Of a stretch of DNA of 64,000 nucleotides, positions 53,563 through 63,180 are shown piece by piece. Below the pieces are notes generated by a model. It was not told where the DNA came from, did no database searches, and worked only from the letters and a program-made list of their open reading frames with translations. The position numbers and the translations under genes are program-made. How positions within the stretch are numbered: the stretch's first letter is position 1; every line of letters starts with the position of its first letter. The DNA comes from Empedobacter brevis_A (GTDB lineage: Bacteria; Bacteroidota; Bacteroidia; Flavobacteriales; Weeksellaceae), in contig NZ_CBCPHV010000002.1 of the NCBI RefSeq assembly GCF_965118635.1, forward strand, positions 62,001-126,000, written 5' to 3'.

Positions 53563-55335
53563 ATGAGTTTAAAACAATACATCACACAGAATGTTTTAGA
53601 AGCAATTCAAAACGTTTATCAAATTAACCCTGAATCTGTTGAAATTCAGTTTACAAGGAAAGAGTTTGAAGGTGATTATACATTGGTTGTTTTCCCATTA
53701 ATCAGAACTTTGAAAGGTAAACCAGAAGAAATCGGTACTAAAATCGGTGAAAATTTGGTTGAAAATAATAAAATTACAGCATTCAATGTTGTAAAAGGTT
53801 TCCTGAATATGAGCTTAAGTTCAGCAGAATTTTTAGAAAATTTTGCAGAAAATGCTCAAAACTCAACTTTTGGAATGACGAAAGTTGATGAAAATTCGAG
53901 AACGGTAATGGTGGAATATTCATCTCCAAATACAAACAAACCTTTGCATTTAGGACATGTTCGTAATAATTTATTAGGATTTTCGGTTTCTCAAATTATA
54001 CAAGCAGCAGGAAATAATGTGATTAAAACACAGATTATTAACGATCGTGGAATTCATATTTGTAAATCGATGATTGCTTGGGAAAAATTTGGAAACGGAG
54101 AAACGCCAGAATCTGCAAATATGAAAGGCGACCATTTGGTTGGAAAATATTATGTAGAATTTGACAAACATTACCGCGAAGAAATTAAAGAATTAGTAGC
54201 ACAAGGAAAATCGGAAGACGAAGCAAAAAAAGAAGCGCCAATTTTCTTAGAAGCACAAGAAATGTTGCGTCAATGGGAAGCTCATGAACCAAAAGTAATC
54301 GAGCTTTGGAAAAAGATGAACGGTTGGGTGTATGATGGTTTTGCTAAAACATACAAACGTCTTGGTGTTGCTTTTGACGAATATTTGTACGAATCGAATA
54401 CCTATATTTTAGGAAAAGATATTGTTGAAGAAGGTTTAAACAAAGGTGTTTTCTACAAAAGAGAAGATGGTTCTGTTTGGATTGATTTAACAGCAGAATG
54501 TTTGGACGAAAAATTAGTTTTACGTTCAGACGGAACTTCTGTTTATATCACACAAGATTTAGGAACAGCTGTAGAGCGTTTCAAAAATAATCCAACGTTA
54601 GAGGAATTGACTTATGTAGTAGGAAATGAGCAGGACTATCATTTCAAAGTTTTATTCTTAATCTTGAAAAAATTAGGTTATTCTTGGGCTGATGCTTTAC
54701 ATCACTTGTCTTACGGAATGGTTGATTTACCAAACGGGAAAATGAAATCGCGTGAAGGAACTGTTGTAGATGCAGATGATTTGATGCAAGAAGTTTACAA
54801 TACAGCAAAAGAGATTTCTGAAGAATTAGGGAAATTAGACGGAATGTCTGATATCGAAAAAGCAGAATTGTACGAAACAATTGCAATGGGAGCTTTGAAA
54901 TATTACATCTTGAAAGTAGATCCTAAAAAACGAATCTTATTCGATCCGCAAGAATCTGTTGATTTTAATGGAAATACAGGACCATTTATTCAATACACTT
55001 TTGCGCGTATTCAATCTTTGTTGAGAAAAGAAGCTCCAAAACAATTTGATGCAAATACAATAGAATTGAATGATGCCGAAAAAGAAATTATTCGTGCATT
55101 ATATGATTTCCAAGATACGATAGAAAAAGCAGCAACAGAAATGAGCCCAGCTTTGATTGCGAATTATGTATACGAATTAGTGAAATTATTTAATTCATTC
55201 TATCAAAACAATCCAATTTTGAAAAATGAAGATGAAAACGTGAAAAATTTCCGTTTATATCTTTCTCAATGGGTTGCGAATACAATTCAGAATTCCTTAC
55301 ATTTATTAGGAATTGGTGTTCCAGAAAGAATGTAA
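53563..55335 (+). CDS. argS: arginyl-tRNA synthetase
   Basis: 590 residues, the usual ArgRS length. Class I enzyme with N-terminal Add-1 domain, HIGH variant 'YSSPNTNKPLHLGHVRNNLLG' near residue 125, 'KTQIINDRGIHICKSMIAW', 'GMVDLPNGKMKSREGTVVDADDL' in the KMSKS region, and a DALR anticodon-binding tail ('TEMSPALIANYVYELVKLFNSFYQNNPIL'). AAAAGGAATAAA just upstream of the ATG is one of the few purine-rich ribosome-binding-like sites seen. Confidence 0.97.
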   Translation: MSLKQYITQNVLEAIQNVYQINPESVEIQFTRKEFEGDYTLVVFPLIRTLKGKPEEIGTKIGENLVENNKITAFNVVKGFLNMSLSSAEFLENFAENAQNSTFGMTKVDENSRTVMVEYSSPNTNKPLHLGHVRNNLLGFSVSQIIQAAGNNVIKTQIINDRGIHICKSMIAWEKFGNGETPESANMKGDHLVGKYYVEFDKHYREEIKELVAQGKSEDEAKKEAPIFLEAQEMLRQWEAHEPKVIELWKKMNGWVYDGFAKTYKRLGVAFDEYLYESNTYILGKDIVEEGLNKGVFYKREDGSVWIDLTAECLDEKLVLRSDGTSVYITQDLGTAVERFKNNPTLEELTYVVGNEQDYHFKVLFLILKKLGYSWADALHHLSYGMVDLPNGKMKSREGTVVDADDLMQEVYNTAKEISEELGKLDGMSDIEKAELYETIAMGALKYYILKVDPKKRILFDPQESVDFNGNTGPFIQYTFARIQSLLRKEAPKQFDANTIELNDAEKEIIRALYDFQDTIEKAATEMSPALIANYVYELVKLFNSFYQNNPILKNEDENVKNFRLYLSQWVANTIQNSLHLLGIGVPERM

Positions 55336-55350
55336 TCAATAAAATATAAT

Positions 55351-55384
55351 AAAAAGCCTCATCAATTAGATGAGGTCTTTTTTT
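55351..55384 (+). terminator. intrinsic terminator after argS
   Basis: Hairpin CCTCATC-AATTA-GATGAGG flanked by A and T runs. Confidence 0.9.
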
Positions 55385-55395
55385 AACTTTACAAT

Positions 55396-55866
55396 ATGAA
55401 AATAGGAGATTTACTAAAACAAAAAGATCCTCACGATAAATTTAATTTGAAGCGATTTCACGATGCGCAAAGTTTTGTTTATGACGAAATTTTGATGGAA
55501 GTACATGCAGGAAAAAAGCAATCAAATTGGATGGTTTTTATGTTTCCTCAACTTGTTGGATTAGGTTCGAGTAATTCGTCATTAGAATTTTCGATATCTT
55601 CGAAAGAAGAAGCAAGAGCTTTTGTAAAAGACGAAGAACTTTGGGGAAATTATTTAGAAGTTTTATCTGTGTTATTAATGCAACATAAAGGCGTTATTCC
55701 ACAATTAATTTTCGGAAAAAATGATGCAATGAAACTGAAATCAAGTTTAACATTATTCAACTTTATAGCTCCGAAAGAAAAAATAATCAAAGATGTTTTG
55801 AAGTTTTTTTATGCAGATCAACTCGATAAAAAAACTTTAGCGATTTTGAAACAAATGAATAAATAA
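55396..55866 (+). CDS. DUF1810 family protein
   Basis: 156 residues, the usual size. 'FNLKRFHDAQSFVYDEILMEVHAGKKQSNWMVFMFPQLVGLGSSNSSLEFSISSKEEARAFVKDEELWGNYLEVL' carries the family core (RF..AQ, K..hWMwF.FPQl.GLG, EA.A). Function unknown. It begins 12 bases after the argS terminator. A near-consensus -7 element TAACTTTA ends 4 bases before the ATG, so it may be leaderless. Confidence 0.88.
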   Translation: MKIGDLLKQKDPHDKFNLKRFHDAQSFVYDEILMEVHAGKKQSNWMVFMFPQLVGLGSSNSSLEFSISSKEEARAFVKDEELWGNYLEVLSVLLMQHKGVIPQLIFGKNDAMKLKSSLTLFNFIAPKEKIIKDVLKFFYADQLDKKTLAILKQMNK

Positions 55867-55867
55867 T

Positions 55868-55897
55868 AAAAATCTCGAACAAGCGTTCGAGATTTTT
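55868..55897 (+). terminator. intrinsic terminator after the DUF1810 gene
   Basis: Hairpin AATCTCGAAC-AAGC-GTTCGAGATT followed by T residues. Confidence 0.9.
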
Positions 55898-56130
55898 TTA
55901 TGAAATATTATTTTCTAATTATCATTATTGAAATCATTCTTCTTTATAAGATCTTTAATAATCAAAATTCAATCAAATATATATTCTCTAACTTATTGAA
56001 TTTTAAGCTTGTTGAATTAATATTAGAAGGCTAATTATTTTTTATGAAATAATTTATTCTTTTAAGCATTATTGGTTTACTTTTTGTGTAATTCGAGAGA
56101 AATAAATTAGGCAATAAATAAAAGGTACAC

Positions 56131-56138
56131 TATTTTTG
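56131..56138 (+). promoter_or_regulatory. -7 promoter element (TATTTTTG) of the ClC gene, leaderless configuration
   Basis: Perfect TAnnTTTG ending 4 bases (AAGC) before the ATG at 56143. Confidence 0.6.
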
Positions 56139-56142
56139 AAGC

Positions 56143-57951
56143 ATGCGACTTTCAACAAAACAAAAGTTTTTTCTATACATAAAAAAATCAATTAATTTTT
56201 TTCAAAATTTGTTGAATCTCTTAAAATTAGTTTTATCAGAACGACAATTTTTGTATTTATCGTGTATTTTGGTGGCCATTTCTTCAGCCTTTGCTGTAAT
56301 TGTTCTAAAAACTTTTGCGCATAATGTTTTTCAGTTTACCATATATATCAATAGTTTAGTTAAGTTGCCTTATATTAATAGTATATTGTGTATTATTGGG
56401 ATTTTATTGACGGTTTTTGTAGTCCAGAAATTCTTGGATGGTTCGATAGAAAAAGGAACTTCTCAAATTATGATTGCGGTTGCAAAAAAATCTGGAATAA
56501 TGCCTAGAAAACAAATGTATGCTCAGATTTTAACCAGCTCATTAACTGTTGGTATGGGAGGTTCGGCAGGTTTGGAATCTCCAATTACCATTACTGGAGC
56601 AGCTTTTGGTTCTAATTATGCACAATATTATCGATTCAAATACAAAGAAAGAACCTTATTATTAGCTTGTGGTGTTGCTGCTGGGATCGCAACTGCGTTC
56701 AATGCGCCAATTGCAGGTGTTTTGTTTGCCATAGAAATTGTATTAGCAGACATGAGTGTAACAGCTTTTATTCCTTTATTATTATCATCTGCAACAGGAG
56801 CTTTAATTGCGAATTTAACGCTGAAAAGTAATATGTTATTATCCTTTCGTTATGCGTTAGGGTTCGATTATCATAATGTTATTTTTTATGTAATTCTGGG
56901 TGTTTTAGCAGGTTTTGTGTCAGTTTATCATGCACGTTTATTTCGTAAAGTAGAACATTTAATCGGAAATTATTCTAACAACGTGTATTGGCGAGCTGTT
57001 GTTGGAGCTGGAAGTTTAGCGATATTAATTTTCTTTTTTCCAACATTATTTGGTGAAGGATATGAAAGTATAAAATATTTAGCAAATGATGAAGCAGGTT
57101 TTATTTTAAACAATTCATTATTAGAAGTTTTTAGAACCAATCAATGGGTTGTTTTAGGTTTTGTTCTTGTCATGGTTTTAATAAAATCTGTTGCAACAGG
57201 TTTAACTTTAGGAAGTGGAGGAAATGGAGGAAACTTTGCGCCATCGTTATTTGTAGGATCTTATCTTGGTTTTGTCGTTGCAAAATTCTTTAACTTAATT
57301 GGTTTCAAAGAAGTGCCAGTTGGAAACTTTACAGTTGTAGGAATGGCAGCTGTTTTAAGTGGTTTATTTCATGCTCCTTTAACGGCAATTTTCTTAATCG
57401 CAGAAATTACGGGAGGTTATGGATTAATTATTCCTTTGATGCTTGTTTCTTCGATAAGTTTTGCAATTTCGAAACGATATGACAAATATTCAATGGATAT
57501 ATATGCCATTGCAGATAAAGGAATTGTATTTACATCAGATAAAGACAGAAATTTATTTAATAAAATAGATTTATTTTCTATTTATATCAAGAATATCAAA
57601 ACATTAACGGTTTATGATTCGATAGAAGATATTAAACTAATTTTTTCTACTACAACTCAAGATTTTATTCCTGTTTTGAATGAAGATAAATCTATTCATG
57701 GAATCATTATTTTAGATAATATTAGATCATTCATTTTCAATGATAAAACTGATAAAAGCTATTTAGAATGCATTACCGAAGCAAGTTCTACTTCTATGTT
57801 TACTAATGCAGCAAATGTCATGAAAATGATGGAAGCAAAGAAAATCGATTTTATTTTATTGACCAAAAAAGGTAAATATGAAGGTTATGTTACTGAAAGT
57901 CTATTATTAGAAAGTTATCGAAATAATTTGAATGAATTAAGAATTGAATAG
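56143..57951 (+). CDS. ClC-type chloride channel/antiporter with C-terminal CBS pair
   Basis: 602 residues. About 10-12 hydrophobic spans, with 'GGSAGLESPITITGAAFGSNYAQ' (gating Glu in the GxExP motif) and 'LTLGSGGNGGNFAPSLFVGSYLG' (GxFxP). The first motif, usually GSGIP, reads 'EKGTSQIM' here, as in other Bacteroidetes ClC proteins, so anion selectivity may differ from E. coli ClcA. The soluble C-terminus (about 470-602) has two CBS-like repeats ('VYDSIEDIKLIFSTTTQDFIPVLNEDKSIHGII'). The leaderless promoter configuration fixes the start. Confidence 0.9.
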   Translation: MRLSTKQKFFLYIKKSINFFQNLLNLLKLVLSERQFLYLSCILVAISSAFAVIVLKTFAHNVFQFTIYINSLVKLPYINSILCIIGILLTVFVVQKFLDGSIEKGTSQIMIAVAKKSGIMPRKQMYAQILTSSLTVGMGGSAGLESPITITGAAFGSNYAQYYRFKYKERTLLLACGVAAGIATAFNAPIAGVLFAIEIVLADMSVTAFIPLLLSSATGALIANLTLKSNMLLSFRYALGFDYHNVIFYVILGVLAGFVSVYHARLFRKVEHLIGNYSNNVYWRAVVGAGSLAILIFFFPTLFGEGYESIKYLANDEAGFILNNSLLEVFRTNQWVVLGFVLVMVLIKSVATGLTLGSGGNGGNFAPSLFVGSYLGFVVAKFFNLIGFKEVPVGNFTVVGMAAVLSGLFHAPLTAIFLIAEITGGYGLIIPLMLVSSISFAISKRYDKYSMDIYAIADKGIVFTSDKDRNLFNKIDLFSIYIKNIKTLTVYDSIEDIKLIFSTTTQDFIPVLNEDKSIHGIIILDNIRSFIFNDKTDKSYLECITEASSTSMFTNAANVMKMMEAKKIDFILLTKKGKYEGYVTESLLLESYRNNLNELRIE

Positions 57952-58164
57952 TTTTACAAATTCATCAAAAATATTTCATTCAGAACATTAATCCATTATT
58001 TTACGAAATCAACTGATATTCATAGCGTTTTAAATTATTTAAATCTAATTCAATTGGGTAAGTGTTTTAAAATAAGAAACTTATGTTTGATATTTTGCTC
58101 GAATTTTTTTTGAAAATTTTTCTTTGTAACTTAGTATTATTATTTAAATAAGAAACAAGAACGG

Positions 58165-59154
58165 ATGAGAAAAGTAAATTACTCAGTGTTGGATTTGGCT
58201 TATGTTAGAGAAGGAGAAACATTAAATCAAACGTTCAAAAACACTTTAGATATAGCAAAATTTGTCGATGAAATAGGATATAGTCGTTATTGGCTATCCG
58301 AACATCATAATATGCAGAATGTTGCCAGCGCAGCAACTTCTTTATTGATAGGTTATGTAGCAAACGGAACTTCAAAAATAAAAGTTGGTTCTGGCGGAAT
58401 AATGTTACCTAACCATTCAGCATTATCAATTGCAGAACAATTTGGAACATTAGATGCACTTTATCCAAATCGTATCGATTTAGGTTTAGGTCGTGCTCCT
58501 GGAACAGATCAATTAACTGCTTCTATTTTGCGCCGTGGAGATAATCTTGTGAACTATGATTTTGAAGCTGAAATTAAAAATCTGCAACAATATTTTAGTA
58601 CAGAAAATAAAGAAAGTAAAGTTCGTGCAATTCCTGGAGAAGGAGCAAATGTGTCTATTTATATTTTAGGTTCAAGCACAGATTCTGCTTTTTTAGCAGC
58701 AAAATTAGGTTTGCCTTATGCATTTGCAGGACATTTTGCGCCACAACAATTTTATCAAGCAATGGATATTTATCGCTCTCAATTTCAACCATCAGCGTAT
58801 TTAGAAAAACCTTACACAATTGCTTGTGTCAATGTAATTGCAGCAAATACAGACGAAGAAGCTCATTACTTATCTATGTCAATGTATCAAGGTTTTCTGA
58901 ATATTATTAGCAACAAACGTCAACCAATTGTTCCGCCAGAAAAAACGAAGTTAGAATTAGCTTCTCAAGAACAAAAGTATATGCTAAAAGAAATGACAGC
59001 TCTATCTTTTATAGGAAGTAAAGCATCTTTGGCACAAGGTTTTGATGAATTTATTTCGGAATCTAAAATTGATGAAATTATGATTTCTACAAATATTTAT
59101 GATCAAAAAGCAAAGCGAAAATCATATCAAATTGTAAGTGAATTGTTTCGTTAA
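58165..59154 (+). CDS. LLM class flavin-dependent oxidoreductase (MsnO8-like)
   Basis: 329 residues. Luciferase-like TIM barrel: 'SVLDLAYVREGETLNQTFKNTLDIAKFVDEIGYSRYWLSEHHNM', 'GSGGIMLPNHSALSIAEQFGTLDALYPNRIDLGLGRAPGTDQLT', 'SLAQGFDEFI'. The 'DLA.V..G' start fits the MsnO8/YhbW subgroup. Acts with reduced FMN on an unknown substrate. The next gene begins at the base after its stop. Confidence 0.92.
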   Translation: MRKVNYSVLDLAYVREGETLNQTFKNTLDIAKFVDEIGYSRYWLSEHHNMQNVASAATSLLIGYVANGTSKIKVGSGGIMLPNHSALSIAEQFGTLDALYPNRIDLGLGRAPGTDQLTASILRRGDNLVNYDFEAEIKNLQQYFSTENKESKVRAIPGEGANVSIYILGSSTDSAFLAAKLGLPYAFAGHFAPQQFYQAMDIYRSQFQPSAYLEKPYTIACVNVIAANTDEEAHYLSMSMYQGFLNIISNKRQPIVPPEKTKLELASQEQKYMLKEMTALSFIGSKASLAQGFDEFISESKIDEIMISTNIYDQKAKRKSYQIVSELFR

Positions 59155-59652
59155 ATGAAATCAAAAAAAACAATCTCAAAATTCAATTATTATTCAATGT
59201 ACGTTGATCAATTCAAAGATCAATTCACAATTGTTTTAATGCTTAATCTTCTCCTTTTTTTTATTGCAAATCATTGGAGCTATCTATTTCCAGAAGAATT
59301 TCTATTTGTAAACCATAAAGATATTTTTGGTCTATTTAGAGAACAATTTGTGTTAAACGAATTTTTTGAAGTTTTGGCTTATACTTTTTTGGGCGCATTA
59401 TTTATCCATTTTGGCACATATAAAATGAATAAAAACTGGATTTTTAGATCAAATGCAATGCTTTTAATCATAATATCAACTTATTTTTGGACAATACCTT
59501 CATTGCAAAGCATTGAAATTGTTCTACAAAAAAGTCATCCTTATTTTATAGCAGCAATAATTGGTCAAATCCTTTTGTATTTAATAGTCGGAAACGAATT
59601 TTTAAGCTTAATCAAAAATAAAATAAAACAGTCCAAAATCAATCATTCTTAG
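59155..59652 (+). CDS. hypothetical four-span membrane protein
   Basis: 165 residues with about four hydrophobic spans (near 24-42, 73-90, 100-120 and 125-150) and basic ends ('KSKKTISKFN', 'KNKIKQSKINHS'). Its ATG directly follows the stop of the LLM oxidoreductase (no gap), so translation is probably coupled. I do not recognise the family. Confidence 0.7.
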   Translation: MKSKKTISKFNYYSMYVDQFKDQFTIVLMLNLLLFFIANHWSYLFPEEFLFVNHKDIFGLFREQFVLNEFFEVLAYTFLGALFIHFGTYKMNKNWIFRSNAMLLIIISTYFWTIPSLQSIEIVLQKSHPYFIAAIIGQILLYLIVGNEFLSLIKNKIKQSKINHS

Positions 59653-59653
59653 T

Positions 59654-59661
59654 TATATTTG
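59654..59661 (+). promoter_or_regulatory. -7 promoter element (TATATTTG) of the polyprenyl synthase operon
   Basis: Perfect TAnnTTTG, 29 bases before the ATG at 59691. Confidence 0.55.
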
Positions 59662-59690
59662 CCAAAACTTAATTTTACAAAAATCAAACT

Positions 59691-60662
59691 ATGTACTCAT
59701 TTGATAAATTTCACGAATTAATTGCCGAAACAATCGATAAAAATCCATTTTCTAAAAATCCAGAAGAATTATACGAACCAATGGATTATATTTTGAATAT
59801 TGGAGGAAAAAGAATTCGTCCGATTTTGACTTTATTGGGAACAGATTTGTTTGATGGTGAACTTGAAAAAGCATTGAAACCTTCATTAGCAATTGAGTTT
59901 TTTCATAATTTCTCATTAATGCACGATGATATTATGGACAATGCTTCGCTTAGAAGAAGTAAACCTACAATTCACGAAAAATTTGGTGTAAATACAGCAA
60001 TTCTTTCTGGAGATGCAATGTTGGTAAAAGCATATCAATATCTTGAAGATTTAGAACCAGAATTATTTAAAAAAGCAACAAAACTATTTTCTAAAACAGC
60101 TTTAGAAGTTTGTGAAGGACAACAATTTGATGTAAACTATGAAACAAAATTAAATGTTTCTTACGAAGATTATATCAAAATGATTTCTTTAAAAACAAGT
60201 GTTTTATTAGGTTGTGCGCTAGAATTAGGAGCAATGATTGGAAATGCTTCAGAAGAAGATGCAAAAAAATTGTATCAATATGGTTTGAATTTAGGAATTG
60301 CTTATCAATTGAAAGATGATTATTTGGATGTCTTTGGAAGCCTTGAACATTTAGGTAAAAAACACGCTGGAGATATTTTCGAAAATAAGAAAACGATTCT
60401 TTATATTTCTGCTTTAGAAGCAGCAAATGAAGAAGAAAAAGAAGAATTATTATATTGGTATACTTCAAATACAGATAATATCGATAAAGTATATGCGGTA
60501 GAAAAATTATTCAGAAAACTGAATGTAAACCGTAAACTTTCGACATTGATTAGAGAATATACAAATAAAGCGCATAGCTATTTAGACCAAATAGATGTTC
60601 CAGAAGAACGAAAATCTCATTTGAGAGAATTAAGTGAAGTTTTAATTGATCGACAAGGATAA
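59691..60662 (+). CDS. polyprenyl (geranylgeranyl/farnesyl-type) diphosphate synthase
   Basis: 323 residues. First Asp-rich motif 'FSLMHDDIMDNASLRRSKPTIH' and second 'LGIAYQLKDDYLDVFG', with 'GGKRIRPILTLLG' for substrate binding. The family builds C15-C40 prenyl diphosphates; chain length cannot be fixed, but menaquinone side chain or carotenoid precursors are likely uses. First gene of a unit with GSCFA and TatD genes. Confidence 0.92.
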   Translation: MYSFDKFHELIAETIDKNPFSKNPEELYEPMDYILNIGGKRIRPILTLLGTDLFDGELEKALKPSLAIEFFHNFSLMHDDIMDNASLRRSKPTIHEKFGVNTAILSGDAMLVKAYQYLEDLEPELFKKATKLFSKTALEVCEGQQFDVNYETKLNVSYEDYIKMISLKTSVLLGCALELGAMIGNASEEDAKKLYQYGLNLGIAYQLKDDYLDVFGSLEHLGKKHAGDIFENKKTILYISALEAANEEEKEELLYWYTSNTDNIDKVYAVEKLFRKLNVNRKLSTLIREYTNKAHSYLDQIDVPEERKSHLRELSEVLIDRQG

Positions 60663-60663
60663 A

Positions 60664-61650
60664 ATGCAATTTCGAACAACTTTTCCAATTCAACCTTCTG
60701 ATTTTAAGCTTAATCATCAACATAAAATATTGACGATAGGTTCTTGTTTTTCAGATGAAATTGGAAAACGTTTGATAGATTTAAAATTTGATGGATTAAT
60801 TAATCCATTTGGAGTGATTTTTAATTCATATTCCATTCAAAATTTAATCGAAAGAAGCATTCAAAAAAAATATTTTACAACGACAGATGTACATCAAAAC
60901 GGAGAAGAATTTTTCTGTTTCGATGTACATTCGTCGTTTAATGCACTTACAAAAGAAGCTGTTTTAGAAAAACTAAATGCAATTTTAGATCAAGTTCATT
61001 GTTTCATTTATTCATGCAATGTACTAATGATTACTTTAGGAACATCGTGGATATATGAATGGAAAACATCGAATAAAATTGTTACGAATTGTCATAAAGT
61101 TGAAGCAAATCAATTTGAAAAAAGATTATTAACGACAGAAGAAAACTTGAAATCCTTAGAATTAATCGTTTCTGATTTAAAGAAAATTAATCCAAATATT
61201 CAGATTATTACAACAGTTAGTCCAGTTCGTCATACAAAAGATGGAATGATAGAAAATAATGTGAGCAAAGCAAGATTATTGGATGCTTTATATCAACTAA
61301 ATATTCAACAACATCACGTTCAATATTTTCCGTCGTATGAATTGGTTTTGGATGATTTGAGAGATTATCGTTTTTTCAAAGAAGATCTTATTCATCCTTC
61401 TAAACAAGCGGTTGATTATATTTGGGAACGTTTTTCAGAAACTTTTTTCGAACAATCAACACAAACAATTATTCAAAAAATAAACAAAGTTATTTCAGCG
61501 ATGAATCATCGTCCTTTTAATCAATCTTCAGAAAATCATCAACGATTTTTAACCAAAACTATTACTTGGATAGAAGAGTTAGAAAAAGGAAATAAGCTAG
61601 ATTTCTCAACTGAAAAAGAATTTTTAAGATCAAAAATAAAACAATGTTAA
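60664..61650 (+). CDS. GSCFA-domain protein
   Basis: 328 residues from the ATG at 60664, 1 base after the preceding stop; a longer frame from a TTG at 60646 would overlap the synthase gene and is less likely. 'KILTIGSCFSDEIGKRLIDLKFDGLINPFGVIFNSYSI' contains the GSCFA motif for which the family is named; 'LITTLGTSWIYEW'-like segment (near 125) and 'DLIHPSKQAVDYIWERF' follow. The fold is SGNH-hydrolase-like; function is unknown. It overlaps tatD by 7 bases. Confidence 0.9.
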   Translation: MQFRTTFPIQPSDFKLNHQHKILTIGSCFSDEIGKRLIDLKFDGLINPFGVIFNSYSIQNLIERSIQKKYFTTTDVHQNGEEFFCFDVHSSFNALTKEAVLEKLNAILDQVHCFIYSCNVLMITLGTSWIYEWKTSNKIVTNCHKVEANQFEKRLLTTEENLKSLELIVSDLKKINPNIQIITTVSPVRHTKDGMIENNVSKARLLDALYQLNIQQHHVQYFPSYELVLDDLRDYRFFKEDLIHPSKQAVDYIWERFSETFFEQSTQTIIQKINKVISAMNHRPFNQSSENHQRFLTKTITWIEELEKGNKLDFSTEKEFLRSKIKQC

Positions 61651-62411
61651 TTGATACACATACACATTTATATTCAGAACAATTTGAAAATGATATAGAT
61701 GAAGTTATAGCGCGAGCAAAACAAAATGGAGTAGAGCGATTTTATTTGCCTGCGATTGATAAAAGTTATACGGACAAAATGTTGGCATTAGAAGCTGCGT
61801 CTCCAGATTCTATGTTTGCAATGATGGGCTTGCATCCATGTTCGGTTCATCCAGATACAATAGAAGAAGAATTGACTCATGTAAGAGAATGGATTGATAA
61901 ACGTCCGTTTAAAGCGATTGGCGAAATAGGAATCGATTTATATTGGGAAAAAGAATTTCTACAAACACAGCAAGATGCTTTCAAAACGCAGATTGAATGG
62001 GCTAAAGAAAAGAATTTACCAATTGTCATTCATTGTCGTGATGCGTTTAACGAAGTTTTTGAAGTGCTAGAAGAAGTAAAAGATGAAAAGTTATTCGGAA
62101 TTTTTCATTGCTTTTCGGGAACGAAAGAAGATGCACAACGCGCAATAGATTTTAATTTGAAACTAGGAATTAGTGGAGTTGTAACTTTTAAAAATGGTAA
62201 AATAGATCAATTTTTGGGAGATTTCGATATTAAACATATTGTACTCGAGACAGATTCGCCTTATTTAGCGCCAGTTCCGTTTCGTGGAAAACGAAATGAA
62301 AGTAGTTATTTAACACATGTTTGCGATAAATTAGTCGATATTTATCATCAAACTCCAGCTGAAATTGCAGCAATTACAACAAAAAATGCGTTAGACATTT
62401 TCGAACGTTAG
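61644..62411 (+). CDS. TatD family metal-dependent deoxyribonuclease
   Basis: 255 residues. Amidohydrolase-type TIM barrel with 'LIDTHTHLYSEQFENDIDEVI' (HxH metal site), 'FAMMGLHPCSVH', 'FKAIGEIGIDLYW' (Glu), 'LPIVIHCRDAFNE', 'GIFHCFSGTKEDAQRA' and 'VLETDSPYLAPVPFRGKRNESSYLTHV' (Asp). Family members are 3'-5' exonucleases in DNA repair or tRNA/protein quality control. Confidence 0.94.
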   Translation: MLIDTHTHLYSEQFENDIDEVIARAKQNGVERFYLPAIDKSYTDKMLALEAASPDSMFAMMGLHPCSVHPDTIEEELTHVREWIDKRPFKAIGEIGIDLYWEKEFLQTQQDAFKTQIEWAKEKNLPIVIHCRDAFNEVFEVLEEVKDEKLFGIFHCFSGTKEDAQRAIDFNLKLGISGVVTFKNGKIDQFLGDFDIKHIVLETDSPYLAPVPFRGKRNESSYLTHVCDKLVDIYHQTPAEIAAITTKNALDIFER

Positions 62412-62432
62412 GATAAATCAGAATAGAAAAAT

Positions 62433-62440
62433 TATATTTG
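62433..62440 (+). promoter_or_regulatory. -7 promoter element (TATATTTG) of pyrH-frr
   Basis: Perfect TAnnTTTG, 21 bases before the pyrH ATG at 62462. Confidence 0.55.
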
Positions 62441-62461
62441 CAAAAGAAAACCTTTGACAAG

Positions 62462-63172
62462 ATGAAATACAAAAGAATATTACTTAAATTAAGTGGTGAA
62501 GCATTAATGGGAGATTTACAATATGGTATCGATCCAAATATGCTGAAACAATATGCGCAACAAATAAAAGAAGTTGCTGAATTAGGTTGCGAAGTGGCAA
62601 TCGTAATCGGAGGTGGTAATATTTTTAGAGGAGTACAAGGAGTTGCTTCTGGTATGGATCGTGTTCAAGGAGATTATATGGGAATGTTAGCAACTGTAAT
62701 AAACAGTATGGCATTGCAAGGAGCATTGGAAGATGCTGGTGTAAATACACGTTTACAAACAGCTATTCGTATGGAACAAATTGCAGAACCGTTTATTAAA
62801 AGAAGAGCAACACGTCATTTAGAAAAAGGTCGTGTCGTAATTTTTGGAGCAGGAACAGGAAATCCATATTTTACAACAGATACAGCAGCAGTTTTGAGAG
62901 CAATTGAAACACAAGCTGATGTTATTTTGAAAGGAACTCGTGTAGACGGAATTTACACAGCTGATCCAGAAAAGGATCCAACAGCAGAAAAATTCGAAAC
63001 AATTTCTTATCAAGAAGTTTACGACAAAAACTTAAAAGTAATGGATATGACAGCTTTTACTTTGAGTGAAGAAAATAATTTACCAATTATTGTATTTGAT
63101 ATGAATACTGATGGTAACTTGAAAAAATTGATTTTAGGAGATAACGTAGGAACTCTTGTAACAAATAAATAA
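62462..63172 (+). CDS. pyrH: UMP kinase
   Basis: 236 residues from the ATG at 62462; the longer frame from a TTG at 62438 starts inside the promoter element and is rejected. 'RILLKLSGEALMGD', 'EVAIVIGGGNIFRG', 'DYMGMLATVINSMALQ', 'VVIFGAGTGNPYFTTDTAAVLRA' and 'GTRVDGIYTADPEKDP' are the bacterial UMP kinase signature. Makes UDP from UMP. Followed 8 bases later by frr, the usual pairing. Confidence 0.96.
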   Translation: MKYKRILLKLSGEALMGDLQYGIDPNMLKQYAQQIKEVAELGCEVAIVIGGGNIFRGVQGVASGMDRVQGDYMGMLATVINSMALQGALEDAGVNTRLQTAIRMEQIAEPFIKRRATRHLEKGRVVIFGAGTGNPYFTTDTAAVLRAIETQADVILKGTRVDGIYTADPEKDPTAEKFETISYQEVYDKNLKVMDMTAFTLSEENNLPIIVFDMNTDGNLKKLILGDNVGTLVTNK

Positions 63173-63180
63173 ATCCCGAA

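Noticed and set aside
55900..56034. 44-codon frame with a hydrophobic N-terminus after the DUF1810 terminator
   Set aside because: Its ATG lies in the T tract of the terminator, no promoter element precedes it, and such frames are common by chance in AT-rich DNA.
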